Shown here piece after piece: positions 1-10,537 of a stretch of 64,000 nucleotides of DNA (within the stretch, counting starts at the first letter, position 1; each line of letters opens with the position of its first letter). Where the stretch lies: contig NC_073306.1 of the NCBI RefSeq assembly GCF_027595985.1, positions 81,827,599-81,891,598 of the forward strand, read 5' to 3'. The notes beneath the pieces are model-generated. The model worked only from the letters and a program-made list of their open reading frames with translations. It did no database searches and was not told the DNA's origin. The translations under genes and the position numbers were made by a program. The DNA is from Sorex araneus (lineage: Eukaryota; Chordata; Mammalia; Eulipotyphla; Soricidae).

Positions 1-132
1 CCCAGAGCAGGTCATTTTTGAGACTTAAAGAGAGTCATGTTGTTCAATGATGCTTTGTTACAACATCGATGAGAAAAATATCCTTACCAATGTTGAATGA
101 AATGACCTCAGGACCTGATTTAGTTATATGTG

Positions 133-315
133 ATTTTTTTTTTTTTTTTTTTGCTTTTTGGGTCACACCCAGCGATGCACAGGGGTTACTCCTGGCTTTT
201 CATTCAGGAATTACTCCTGGCGGTGCTTGGGGGACCATATGGGATGCCGGGGATTGAACCCGGGTCGGCCGCGTGCAAGGCAAACGCCCTACCCGCTGTG
301 CTATCGCTCCGGCCC
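133..315 (-). mobile_element. Soricid tRNA-derived SINE, type A, full length
   Basis: This is the reference copy of the main family. Read on the - strand it has a tRNA-like head with A box and B box (GGTTCAATCCC here), a unique body containing CCCATATGGTCCCC, a GGGTGTGACCC end and a poly(A) tail. The flanking direct repeat is AGTTATATGTGATTTT (about 122-137 and 316-331). The family looks L1-mobilised. Later entries give only what differs. Confidence 0.95.
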
Positions 316-498
316 AGTTATATGTGATTTTATTTAAATTTGCAGTCTCCAAGAACCTACCTCTGATGTTAAGTGAGGACTTGGACATATATTTTCATGG
401 ATGTTTTTATCTGGCTGTCTTTCTATAAAAGACTTTCCAAAATGACTTGTAGTTAAAATCATTTAACAAAATTATTTTGATTAACTATATGCCTATAA

Positions 499-654
499 GG
501 GGCTGGAGAGATAGCACAGCGGGTAGGGCGTTTGCCTTGCACGCGGCCGACCCAGGTTCAAATCCCAGCATCCCATATGGTCCCCTGAGCAGCGCCAGGG
601 GTAATTCCTGAGTGCAGAGCCAGGAGTAACCCCTGTGCATCGCCAGGTGTGACC

Positions 655-691
<37 letters not shown>
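499..691 (+). mobile_element. SINE type A, full length, 38-nt A tail
   Basis: The copy is near consensus, with the longest uninterrupted A run in the window, which suggests a recent insertion. The target duplication is unclear. Confidence 0.95.
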
Positions 692-693
<2 letters not shown>

Positions 694-786
694 ATATACC
701 AAGTATTTGCCCATTCTGAGGCAAGTATTTTAAGTCACACAGGGATCTTCTGGGCCCCAAGTATAATTCTTTGGTACGTAAGGTAA

Positions 787-958
787 GGCTTGGGCTATGC
801 TCAGAGATGCTCAAGGCCTAGTCCTGGCTCTGTGCTCAGAATTAATCCCAGATGGTGTTCAGAGAACCAATTGTGGTGCTGCAGATCCAATCAGGGTCAA
901 ACCTGAAACAGCTTCATGCAGGGCAAGTGCTATGTGTACCTCCACCACCCACCAGCCC
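787..958 (-). mobile_element. Old diverged SINE type A
   Basis: Recognisable pieces are CTCCTGGCTCTGTGCTCAG-like, GTGTTCAGAGAACC and a degraded head. There is no poly(A) tail or duplication. Confidence 0.6.
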
Positions 959-1001
959 AAGGATAATTATTTAGGAAAGCAACAATAAAAAATAATGTTT
1001 T

Positions 1002-1187
1002 GGGGCTGGAGCAATAGCACAGCGGGTAGGGCATTTGCCTTGCATGCAGCCGACCTAGGTTCGAGTCCCAGCATCCCATATGGTCCCCTGAGCACTGCCA
1101 GGAGTAATTCCTGAGTGCAGAGCCAGGAGAAACCCCTGTGCATCACTGGGTGTGACCCAAATAGCCAAAAAAAAAAAAAAAACCGCC
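1002..1187 (+). mobile_element. SINE type A in a reused target site
   Basis: Flanked by AAAAATAATGTTTT and AAAAATAATGGTTTT. It is followed almost directly by an inverted copy at 1200-1380. Confidence 0.93.
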
Positions 1188-1199
1188 AAAAAATAATGG

Positions 1200-1380
1200 T
1201 TTTTTTTTTTTGCTATTTTTTTGGGGGGGGTCACACCTGGCGATGCACAGGGGTTACTCCTGGCTCTGCACTCAGGAATCACTCCTGGTGCTCAGAGGAC
1301 CATATGGGATGCTGGGAATCGAACCCGGGTTGACCGTGTGCAAGGCAAATGCCCTACCTGCTGTGCTATCGCTCCAGCCC
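1200..1380 (-). mobile_element. SINE type A, inverted partner of the 1002 copy
   Basis: Full length. The right flank repeats the target again (AAAAATAGTGTTTTT at 1383-1398). Confidence 0.93.
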
Positions 1381-1456
1381 CTAAAAATAGTGTTTTTGGA
1401 TTAAAGTTTGGGAGACAAGGCTGACGTGGCTTTTTTCAATTAAAAAAATTTAAACG

Positions 1457-1580
1457 GGGGGCTGGATCGATAGCATAGCATATAGGGCATTTGCCTTGAA
1501 CGCAACCGACTTGGGTTCGATTCCCAGCATCCCATATGGTCCCCTGAGCACACATCACCGGGTGTGACCCCCCAAAAAAA
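1457..1580 (+). mobile_element. SINE type A with internal deletion
   Basis: The head and GGGTGTGACC end are present, but about 45 bp between CCCCTGAGCA and CATCACCGGG is missing. Flanks AAATTTAAA and AAATTCAAA may be the target duplication. Confidence 0.85.
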
Positions 1581-2366
1581 ATTCAAATGAGGGCCTCCAA
1601 AATAATGTTCATGGATTTCTGAACAAGAATTAAACTGGTAACTAATGGATGCCGTTTTTATACAGAATTAATAAAAACTAGTTTGAGGAAATCTATTAAT
1701 GTTAAAATCTACAAAAATGTCTGTACATTTTACATATGTAAAGTAATTAGTTTGTGTTAATTCCTTCTCTGCCCAAAAGAGAGTACAATTAAAGAATATT
1801 ATTTTATTTTGTTTTCTTTTTCCATCATATTTTAATCCTAGTTAATTGGAAATTTGAAAATTAAGAACAGAATTATGGGTAATTAAGGTAAAGGAATCTG
1901 AAAATCAATCCCAGAAACTTGATTTCACCTCTATTGTGAACCCATAAAGCTATGTAGAAACTGAATATGATTTACTACTTGTCTTTGATATTCAATTTTA
2001 AGTATTAGTTGTGTCTGTTTTGCCTATTATCAAAGAAGAGCAAGTAAAATGACTATGTGAATTATCTGCTTAGATGTGTATAGTGAGAACAAGACCACAA
2101 GAAAGGTACACAAAGTGCAATACCAGGAGAGGAAAGAAAAGGGAAATGGAGATTCACAGAAGGTTTTCAGTCACCATATTTACGGTGAGTGCTCAATAAG
2201 TGGTGAATGTTACCCAAGGGAAAGAAACATACCCAGGGGCAAGAGAAGGTGCCAGGCAGTTATGGAACTAGTGCAGTCAAACCTGTGTGGAGTGGAGAAG
2301 TGATGGCATGAAGAGGTATGAGATGGGTAGGGAGGTAGTTAAAGGTGTTATCAAGAAGATTCTTGA
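1581..2366. other. AT-rich intergenic sequence, nothing recognised
   Basis: Unique-looking AT-rich sequence with no splice-flanked coding stretch. A short open frame near 2076-2303 has no recognisable features. Confidence 0.6.
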
Positions 2367-2530
2367 GGGGCTGGAGTGATAGTATGGCAGGTAGGGTGTT
2401 TGCCTTGCATGCGACTGACCTGGTTCAATCCCCAGCATCCCATATGGTCCCTTGAACCCTGCCAGAAGTGATTCCTGAGCAGAGTCAGGAGTAAGCCCTG
2501 AGCACTGCAGAGAGTATAAAAGAAATATAG
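2367..2530 (+). mobile_element. SINE type A, moderately diverged
   Basis: The head reads GGGGCTGGAGTGATAG. The 3' end is degraded (GCACTGCAGAGAGTAT) and lacks a poly(A) tail. Confidence 0.85.
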
Positions 2531-2599
2531 ATTTTATAGTCCTACAACAATTGCCAGCTTAAGAAATTTAAGGTAACCATCCTGAATTTATTTTCATTA

Positions 2600-3060
2600 T
2601 TTTTGGGGTGGTTGGTGCCACATGTATCAGTGCTGGGGGGGTGGGGAGTGGAGGCTACTATCCCAGTGTTTAGAGGTTATTCCTGACATGCTCTTGGTCC
2701 CTATTGTGTCAGGATCAAACTTAGGGATATAGCAGGCAAAAATATGTGCTCCAGTCATTTGAGTCATCTCTCTACTGCTGGAATCCTTATTTTTCAGTGT
2801 CTGTGTCTCCTAACTGGTATGCAGGCGGCCTGGGGCTACACCTGCAATTCTTGGCCATCTGGGCCAGCAGTTCAATGCAAAGGCCAAGGGAAGTTGAGCT
2901 GCTTTGGCCTACAGTGCCAGGATTATCTGGGCCACCCTGGCAGTGCTGGGAGCCTCCAGGGCCATACTTGGCAATGCTTGTTGAGTGAGTGAATTTATCC
3001 TGAGACCACGTGGTGCTTGGGATAAATTCAGATAAGGTGCATACCTTGCTGTACTATCTC
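2600..3060 (-). mobile_element. Old, poorly recognisable SINE-like sequence
   Basis: Two stretches have the GTGCTGGG, CTGGCAGTGCT and GGGATTGAAC-like vocabulary of decayed SINEs, with endings such as TGTACTATCTC. A similar decayed unit lies at 22153-22340. Boundaries are uncertain. Confidence 0.4.
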
Positions 3061-3074
3061 TTGACTTCCTGAAA

Positions 3075-3246
3075 CTTTTTTTTTTTTTTGGGTCACACCT
3101 GGCGATGCACAGGGGTTACTCCTGGCTCTGAACTCAGGAATTACTCCTGGTGGTGCTCAGGGGACCATATGGGATGCTGGGAATCGAATCCAGGTCGACT
3201 GCATGCAAGGCAAACTCCCTACCCACTGTGCTATCACTCCAGCCCC
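3075..3246 (-). mobile_element. SINE type A, full length
   Basis: Flanked by TTCCTGAAACTTTT and TTCCTAAATCCTTTT. The second flank is also the left target duplication of the L1 tail that follows. Confidence 0.92.
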
Positions 3247-3262
3247 CTTCCTAAATCCTTTT

Positions 3263-3591
3263 CTTTTAAAAATTTATTTTATTAGTGAATCACAGGGACT
3301 AGAGTGATAGCACAGCGGATCCAACGTTTGCCTTGCACGCAGCCGACCCAGGTTCGATTCCTCCATCCCTCTCAGAGAGCCTGGCAAGCTACCGAGAGTA
3401 TCCCTCCCACATGGCAGAGCCTGGCAAGCTACCCATGTCGTATTCAATACGCCAAAAACAGTAACAACAAGTCTCACAATGGAGATGTTACTGGTGCCCA
3501 CTCGAGCAAATCGATAAGCAATGGGATGACAGTGACAGTGACAATGAATCACCATGAGGTACAGTTACATACTTAAAAACGTTCCTGTTTG
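3263..3591 (-). mobile_element. Very short L1 3' tail split by a SINE
   Basis: On the - strand the L1 3' terminal motif (CAAACAGGAACG...CCTCATGGTGATTCA) is followed by the A tail. The outer duplication is TTCCTAAATCCTTTT (3248-3262) and TTCCTGAATCCTTTT (3592-3606). A type B SINE sits inside at 3294-3544. Confidence 0.75.
3294..3544 (+). mobile_element. SINE type B, full length (reference copy)
   Basis: The tRNA head is shared with type A (A box TAGCACAGCGG, B box GGTTCGATTCC). The body then differs: it contains a near duplication of GAGCCTGGCAAGCTACC, followed by CCAAAAACAGTAACAACAAG, TGGAGATGTTACTGGTGCCC, CGAGCAAATCGATAAGC and a GACAGTGACAGTGACA tail instead of poly(A). The target duplication is TGAATCAC (3286-3293 and 3545-3552). 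It is inserted in the L1 tail. Confidence 0.88.
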
Positions 3592-3696
3592 TTCCTGAAT
3601 CCTTTTAACCAACAGCCAACAAAGTATTTAGGATTACGAAGAGACTTTTTGAACCAATCTGTTCCAAAGAATAAGTGACCTCAGAAATCACCCATT

Positions 3697-3880
3697 TGGG
3701 CCATAACAATAATACAGCAGGTAGGGTGCTTGCCTTGCATGCACATGGCTGACCCAGGTTCGATCCCTGGTATCCCATATCATCCTCTGAGCCAGGAGTG
3801 ATCCCTGAGCACAGAAGTAAGCTCTGTGCACCATTAGGTGTGACCCCAAAACAAAAACAAAAAAGAAAAATAAAAAGGTA
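3697..3880 (+). mobile_element. SINE type A, diverged
   Basis: The head is damaged (AACAATAATACAGCAGG), and there is a small insertion in the CATGCACATGGCTGACCC region. The tail is A-rich and interrupted. Confidence 0.85.
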
Positions 3881-4783
3881 GAAAACAAACAAGAAAGAAG
3901 TCACTCAATTTGGAGGCTGAAGAAGATCTACAAGAATCCCTAGGTTTAAGAATACCGGACACTATTTTCTAGTTGTGGACATAGGTCCACAATAATTTTC
4001 CAGATTTTTTTTGCGAATAAAATAATGTACCATTGCATATATTGCAGCATAGTTATGTAATTTGTGAAATTACTTTCCTTTGGACACAATGGATCAAAAA
4101 TAGAACACTAAGAACGGAAATAATTGTTTTCTCAGATTGTTTGCCGATGAGAAATTCTTTACTGAAGTTTTGCTGAAAGGGAGGAAAGCATGATAAGAAA
4201 TACCATGTCTTTACGTTGACATCAGGAGAATGACTTGGGTAGTACCCTAGTTCCCTCAGCTGGGGTCATACTTTCTCTTCACAGAGTTAACCTGAGGAAT
4301 TGTAGTTATTTCTTGAACATGGAGTATTTGCTGAGTAGTGGGTAGGATAAAGTAGACTGTGAAGAGTAGACACCATCTCCTTAAACCAGACTGGGCAAAT
4401 TCCTTTGATGCCAGACACCAGGAAGAGTTTCCTGGAGTGGCAGGTCTTTATTATTCCTGGACCCACCCATTAGAAGTGCGGAAGAAGTGGGTTAATTAAT
4501 AGAGGGATAAGCACTGCTCAATTACCCCAGGGCATACTCTAGTGACCAAAAACATTAATTAGAAGTCTGCCTCCTAAACCATCAACTGAAACCCTTACCA
4601 GTTTCTGGTTTCTCCCCCAGCGAGAACTGAGAGTCGACTGGTTTGACTCACAGCCAATCTGTTCTAAACTGAACTTCTTTAGGTATAGCTGAAGTGAGTC
4701 AATTATTCTCAGTCTTTCCTGGGAGATACAGATATTGCGTGTGCAGAGTGGGGCATTTTTTTTTTTCACAAATGACTTAGAAA
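3881..4783. other. Intergenic sequence, nothing recognised
   Basis: Unique-looking sequence without coding exons or a clear repeat. Confidence 0.6.
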
Positions 4784-4791
4784 GTGTGTGT

Positions 4792-4834
<43 letters not shown>
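4784..4834. repeat. (GT)n microsatellite
   Basis: About 25 GT units with one early interruption (GTATGT). The long antisense open frame here is histidine-threonine repeat read-through, not a gene. Confidence 0.97.
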
Positions 4835-4835
<1 letters not shown>

Positions 4836-5257
4836 TTTCAGTGTATAATCAACATACACCTTGGAGTTTAAAGAAAAGAAAGGCCAGCACCATGACTTGG
4901 TGAAAAGATGCATATGCTTGTTCTTTATTTGTGGATTGCACCGCTTAATTACTGCTGGAAAAATGCAGCACTGGGGATCTGTCACATAGAAAGAGCAGAG
5001 ATGCCAAGATCACACCAAACACACGTGGCAGATAGCACTAGAGATCAAATTCATGTTAGAAAGGCAGACTCTAGCCACATGGCTATTTCCTGGCACCCTT
5101 GATAACAACTTTCATCTGAATTTGAATAGTAAGCTTGATACCCAAATTCCTAACGTTTCGAAGAAGAGAAATAAATTGTTTTAAATGTGGAGTTTTGGTC
5201 AGAAAGTTCTCATATTCAGATAACAAATCATATATGCAATATGGTTGAGAATTACCT
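4835..5257. other. Intergenic sequence, nothing recognised
   Basis: No repeat or coding signal is seen. Confidence 0.6.
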
Positions 5258-5756
5258 TATTCCTGGCTCTGCACTACCCCTGCTAGTGCTCAGGGGAGCG
5301 TAAGTGGTGCCATGGATTGAACCCAGGCAGACACATTTAAGGCAAGTTCCTTACCTCTGTACTCTCTCTCCAGCCCACAGATAATCTTTTAAAGTGAACA
5401 ATTGCTTCTTTTACTTGTTTAGTCTGTTTTGGGACCACACTCAAGAGTTTCTCAGGACTTACTCCTGGCTCAGGACTAAAGGGCCTCAGGCTGCTGAGAC
5501 TCAGGCAAGGCAAGCACCTTACCTACTGTATTCGTGTCCTGGCGCCATATTCTATTTCTTAAAGTTTAGGAGACCTTATAAAGTTTAGGAAAATTTAAAA
5601 AGTTATTTTATTTTATTGGGGGAGGGGGTTGGGCCACACCCAGCAAGATTTACTCCTGCCTTTGAGCTCAGGGATCACTCCAGGCAGTGCCAGGAATCGA
5701 ACTGGGGTCTGCCTCATGCAAGCACCTTATAATCCCAGTATTTGCTCCAGCCCCCA
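5258..5756 (-). mobile_element. Three old SINE type A fragments in the same orientation
   Basis: Fragments lie at about 5258-5376 (lacks the 3' third), 5420-5560 (strongly decayed) and 5617-5756 (GGGCCACACCCAGCAAG to TTTGCTCCAGCCCCC). None has a clear duplication. Confidence 0.7.
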
Positions 5757-6480
5757 AACAGGTCATTTTAATGTCAATTATGCTCTATATTTCTTGTTAT
5801 GACAATTCAATAAATCTTAGTGTTGGAACAGATCTAAGTGAGATATCTGTTTAACAGATATATTTTCCACTACTACAAAATATTATTTGTAATTCATGAT
5901 GTCTATGGAGAGGGGATAAAACTGTTAAGATGGTAGAAACTACTTGGAGCAGACAGTATGGAGAAAGATTAGAAGGAGAAATGTTCAATGCTTCACAGCC
6001 TTTTCACTGCATGGCACATGTAAGCGTTTAAAAATTGGCCTTAACCCACCCGGAAGAGGTTTTTTTGTATACTCAAATAGGGCTGAGAAAGGGGGTCAAA
6101 GGATTTAGCAAGAATGCCGGATAGCCTGGAGGGCCAGGCTATTATTGCCTCCAACCCCCAGGAGAAAAGGACTGAAACTGAGAGGGTGAGCCACCTGAGC
6201 ACGTCGTAAAGGGGAGGAGTTTCAAATGCAGACTTGTAGGTGGGCAAGGGTCATGACGCATGACACACTGAGAGGACTGCACTCCTGACCAGACTTCAGG
6301 TGTAAGGGTGTGTGCGCGCGCGCGCAGGAGACCTGCAGCGAACGCTCCAGCTGAACGAATAGCAGGGAGTTGCTAAGTGCACTTGATACCTGGCAGCACC
6401 AGCCAAACATGCTGATTGCAGTTAATGATTGTTCAGAAAGGCCGGGGATTAACTCCACGGAGGAAAAAGGAAATGGTGGA
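5757..6480. other. Sequence just upstream of the CpG island
   Basis: Non-repetitive, with rising GC content toward 6480 and a short (GC)n at 6313-6325. No coding signal. Confidence 0.55.
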
Positions 6481-6742
6481 CTTGCCCACAAGGATCGAGC
6501 AGAGCGAGCACGGGGCGCCGACTAGGTTCTTTGCTTAGACGCGGGCCGAGGCGGCTTCCCCGCGCCGCCCCGCACCAGGGGCTCCGGGCAGAGACGCCGC
6601 TTCCACTCAGCACACAGTCAGTGCTTCACCCCGGGTCCTGGCAACGCTCCCCCACCAAGGCTGGGTGCAGAGAGCTCTGCCTCTTTTTATGATTTCCCGA
6701 TAGAACTTAGACCATATATTTTAGTAGGAACAAAACCGGGGA

Positions 6743-6832
6743 GAAAGAGACAGAGACAGAGACAGGAGAGAGACACAGAGAGAGAGAGACAGAAAGATAG
6801 AGAGGGGGAGGGGGGAGAGAGGGAGAGAGAGG
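6743..6832. repeat. (GA)n purine tract at the edge of the CpG island
   Basis: GAGA/GACA-rich microsatellite about 660 bp upstream of the start codon. It is a possible GAGA-type or H-DNA tract. Confidence 0.9.
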
Positions 6833-7493
6833 TGAAATCGGGGGCACGTTCCTCCCCTAGGGACGTCCAAGTCCTCTTAGGTTTCAGTGATCATTCCCTA
6901 GATCACCTGAACACACTGCTATTTAGTAAAACCCGACCCTTCCCAGCCTAAGGATCCGGGAGAGGCCCCCTCCTTACGGGGGTTCCCCCCGGGTAGGAGA
7001 GGTGTGAGGTAGAAGGGGCGGGCGACTGGGTTCGCCTCATCTAAGGGGGCTTGAGGTAGAGAATGGCGGCAGGCGCCTTTCCCCTTTTCCGTCGAGGAGA
7101 CGGAATCCCGAGGGGGCGGCTGTGTGTGTGGGGGGTCGTGTCCGAGCCCCGCGGGGTGAGCGCGGAGGGTCCCGGGGACCGGCGTGGGCCGCAGCCCGGC
7201 GCGCGCGGGTCCGCCCCGATCCCAGCGTGCACCGCGGCCCGCCCCCTCCCCGCCGCCGCCCCTCCTCCCCTCGGCCCTCGCCCCCTCCCTGCCGGCTCCG
7301 GGAGGCGGGGACGCGGCGGCGGCGGCTCCAGTCGCATCTCGGTCGCTCGCTGGGGAGCCCCGCGGTGGCGGCACCTTCGGAGGCGGAGAGGCAGAGGCGC
7401 GGAGCCGCGGGCGCGAGACCGCTCGCACCGACTGACGGCACAGCCGACGGGCAGCGCGGGGCACTGGACGGCCGGGGCGCCTCAGGTTCCGCC

Positions 7494-7517
7494 ATGAGCT
7501 GGGGCACGGAGCTGTGG
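7494..7517 (+). CDS. FNBP1L: FNBP1L coding exon 1 (start codon, residues 1-8)
   Basis: The exon encodes MSWGTELW, the invariant N terminus of the CIP4/FBP17/TOCA-1 family, where the first residues lead into F-BAR helix 1. The ATG context is GCCATGA with G at -3, and the exon ends at donor TGG|gtgagt in phase 0. Upstream 5'UTR is GC-rich and its start is undefined. No ATG lies between 7400 and 7494. An in-frame open stretch runs back to about 7122 but begins at GTG, so this ATG is the credible start. The tiny coding exon followed by a very long intron matches the layout I would expect for this gene. Confidence 0.95.
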
Positions 7518-8445
7518 GTGAGTCGGGGCCGGGGGCTTGGGCGCGCCGACCCTCGAGGGGCGCGCGTTCGCCGGCGCGGGCGGCGGGCGGCGGGCGGGCG
7601 GGCGGGGGTCCCGCGCGCGTCTTTGTGTGGCGGCCTCCCCGCCTCCCCGCGTCGCGCGCGGCGCTGCGGGACCCGCGCTCCCGGGAGCGCCTCTCCGCGG
7701 CGGCGCCCCGGCGGCGGGGGGCCGGGGGCCGGGGGCGGCGGCGTGGACGGGCGGCCCGCCGGCCTCGCGCCCCTCCGCCTTCACTTTCCCGACGCCGGGC
7801 GCGGGGCCGGGCGGCGCGGCTCCCCCGCCTTTGTATCTCGGCGCCCGGAGGCGGGGGAGGGGGCCCCCCATTGTCCCGCAGGGGCGCTGTGGGCGGGCGG
7901 CCTGGCGGGGGGCCCCTCCGTGTCCGCCGTCCGGGCCGGGGCGGGGCGCGGGGGGGGGTTCCCGGGCCCCGGGCGGTGCGGGGAGCCGCGAGGCGCCGCC
8001 CTCGGCCCAGGTAGGGGGGAGCCGGGCGGCTTTGTTCGGAGCCGGCCTCTGGCCAGCCAGGCCCAGCCTCCACGCCCATCCCCTCGCCTCCCCGCCCGCC
8101 CGCGGCTCGAGCTGCGGGACTCCTCCGGGCCGCGCCGCCGCCTCGGGCTCGGGGCGTGGAGGGTGGCCTTCCCATCGAAACGCGTCCCCCGAGACGCCAG
8201 TTTTGCCGGCGGGAGCGTGGGGCTGCCCCCACGGCTTTCCTCTCGCCGCCCTTGTTCTTGACTTCCACTTCTCCCCCGCGCGCCTCGTTCCTCCAGCGCG
8301 CTGGAGGCTCCAGACAATGGCCAGGGGGCTGGTCCAGGTGCGGGCGCCGCGTCCTGGGTCCGAGACGCCGCGGGTGAGGCGGCCGCGGCCAGGCGGAGGT
8401 GTGGCGGAGCTGTGATTCCGCGGGTGCCGCCAGGGGACAGGGGGC

Positions 8446-9029
8446 GTGGGGGCGCTGTCCCGCCGGGCGCCAGCTACTCCTCTCCCAGCCCACCTGTGCG
8501 TATTTTCTGTGCCTTTTGTTAGAGAGCAGCTCGGGAAATCTCGGCGGAGAATAGGGCTGAAAAAGAACTTTCTTTTTTTTATTTTGGGGGTGGGGGTTGT
8601 TGTTCCGATACGTAAGTGCAGTGAGTAATGGAAAGCGTGTAGATCGGTTCATTGAAGGACAGAGGTTTTATTTATTTATTTTGCCTTGTTGCAGACTAGG
8701 GAATCCTAGAAACGAGTTTAGAGTCCATTTCTTTGAACACCTACCCACGTAGCCCGTCCAGCCATCTCCCGCAGTGTTCTGAATCGGTGCTTGCTCAGTC
8801 TCTCAACACATCACCCAGGAGAAAATAGCTCAGGCGCTTCTCCATTTCGTTCCTTAGATAACATCATTTTTTTTTTTTAATTAGGGTAGGACTATATAGA
8901 AAATGATGTACGTAAATTTTTTTACTTTGACTGAATTCTCAGACATTTTTTCGCTTTGACTTCATGCATTCTGTAACAGATTATAGTTTGCAGTGAAAGG
9001 AAATAGGTATGGTTTAAATTTTCACTTTA
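8446..9029 (+). other. Intron 1 just after the CpG island, nothing recognised
   Basis: GC content falls sharply. Apart from short T-rich runs (8870-8880) there is no recognisable repeat. Confidence 0.6.
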
Positions 9030-9044
9030 AAAGGGGATGAGGGG

Positions 9045-9205
9045 GTGATAGGTGGGAACCTGGAGACATTTGTGCTAGGAAATGTACACTGATGGAGGGA
9101 TGGGTGTTGGAACACAGTAGAACTGAAATCTAATCATGAATAGCTTTGTAAGAGTCTATCTCAGTGATTCAATAAATTTTCACTTTATAATTAAAAAGAT
9201 GTTTT
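9045..9205 (+). mobile_element. L1 3'UTR fragment (older type)
   Basis: GGTGGGAACCTGGAGACA, CTGATGGAGGGATGGGTGTT and GAATAGCTTTGTAA-like motifs match the 3' end of the sense L1 at 56170-56310. It ends in an A-rich tail. Confidence 0.65.
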
Positions 9206-9534
9206 TCTTTTTACATGCATAAATGACAAGTTTCAGAGGGACAGAGTAAACAGTGATAGGCTACATAGATTGTGGCAGAATTTCATTATATAGTTGTGCG
9301 GGTCTATGAATTAACTGGTCATAAATTTCAGCTGTGCTTTGAAGGCTTTCTGGTGTTGCAAATGAACAGTTAAAGTAGTATGTGTGGCAATACTGAGTCT
9401 CAGAGTTGATAGAACATAAGACAGACCTACATTGGAGACCAGGGTCCCACCCACAGAAGTTATTCTGATGTAAATGTCATGATTTTGGTCAGGCCCTCAA
9501 TCATGTTGTTATGAAATACCTTAAAAGAATATTT
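9206..9534 (+). other. Intron 1 sequence, nothing recognised
   Basis: No repeat family or exon signal is seen. Confidence 0.6.
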
Positions 9535-9680
9535 TTTCTTTTTTTTGGCGGGGCCACATGCTCAGGACTTACTTGTGGTTCTATCATCAGAGTCCACATA
9601 TTGTGCCAGGGGTTGAATCTAGGTTTGTCTGGTGGGAGGAAAGTGCCTTATTGCGTGTACTCTAGCTTTGGTTGCCTGGA
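9535..9680 (-). mobile_element. Old SINE type A
   Basis: Decayed copy: GGGGCCACATGCTCAGGACT near the 3' end and a degraded head (GTACTCTAGCTTTGG). Confidence 0.6.
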
Positions 9681-10032
9681 AAGAACTCCCCCTCCCACCC
9701 CTTGAGAATAAAGAGTCAAGTGGGTCTGAATTTTGTGATTTTTCTTCCCCAAGTTCTTTTCAGTCTGTTTCCGTAGTCTCATGATGGAAATAACTTTTCT
9801 AATGAAAGACATTGGGAATTTTAAGAGCACTCTAGGTGATTCAGATAAGAGCTTTGAGAATCTCCGTGCTAAGAGAACTAAGTTCTAGGTTGAGGTTGAG
9901 ATGACGGCTCCTTTTTTCTTTTTCTTTTTTTTAAGGCTGCAGCATAATTATAAGGTAGAAGTAACATCTTAGGTGCTGTTTGTGTTTATTTTTTGATTAC
10001 AACATAAAGAATAGTTGAGTCAACAGCATTCA

Positions 10033-10385
10033 AGGGCCAGAGTGATAGTACCTGGTTTAAGGCATTATCTCTACACATGGAGGATCCTGGTTCCATCACA
10101 TATGGTGTCCAAGTACTGCCAGGAGTGACCCCTGAGCATATCTGTATGTATATTTTTTGTCTTTTTGGGCCACACCCTGCAATGCTTAGGGGTCACTCCT
10201 GGCTCTGCACTCAAGAATTACTCCTGGAGGTACTTGGGGGACCATGTGGGATGCTGGTGATTAAACCCTGGGTTGGTCTCTTGCAGGGCAAATGTCCTAC
10301 CTGCTGTACTATCGCTCTGGCCCCCATCCCTGTGCATAGAGCCAGGATTGATCCCTGAGTACTGTTGGGTGTATCTATTTCCATT
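10033..10385 (+). mobile_element. Old SINE type A split by a younger SINE
   Basis: The left part (10033-10146) is the head plus GCCAGGAGTGACCCCTGAGCA. The right part resumes at about 10323 (GAGCCAGGATTGATCCCTGAG). The insert is at 10147-10322. Confidence 0.8.
10147..10322 (-). mobile_element. SINE type A nested in the 10033 SINE
   Basis: Complete but moderately diverged copy in the opposite orientation to its host, giving an inverted arrangement within intron 1. Confidence 0.85.
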
Positions 10386-10537
10386 CCCATAAAGAAACAT
10401 TCAAATATGAATTGATGATTTCACAAAGCATAGATTTTTGTTATTTCTTTTTACAAATAAGGAAATCAGAAGTTGGAAAATCCCCAAGTTTAGTTAGTAA
10501 CTTATATGGTTTTAGTTCGTTTTTTAAAAAAAGCTGC

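Larger units (their letters stand above)
6480..8445 (+). promoter_or_regulatory. FNBP1L: CpG island and TATA-less promoter of FNBP1L
   Basis: This is the only long GC-rich, CpG-dense stretch in the window, densest at about 7000-8420, and it surrounds the first coding exon. It has GC boxes (for example GGGGCGGGC near 7015-7023) and a YY1-like AATGGCGGC at 7062-7070, and I see no TATA box before the start codon. That fits a broad housekeeping-type promoter. The exact transcription start cannot be read from sequence. The island continues about 900 bp into intron 1. Confidence 0.85.

Noticed and set aside
4539-4985. 148-codon - strand frame
   Set aside because: Contains a His-Thr run from the (GT)n repeat and no domain.
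7122-8261. 379-codon + strand frame through exon 1 and into intron 1
   Set aside because: It reads straight through the gtgagt donor at 7518 and starts at GTG. Only the eight codons up to the donor are credible as protein.
7781-8317. Several other 100-290 codon frames in the CpG island
   Set aside because: Overlapping frames on both strands with the same biased composition; no homology recognised.
6919-8652. 577-codon open frame on the - strand across the CpG island
   Set aside because: Low-complexity Arg/Pro/Gly/Ala-rich translation with no domain. It covers the FNBP1L promoter and exon 1 and results from scarcity of AT-rich stop codons in GC-rich DNA.
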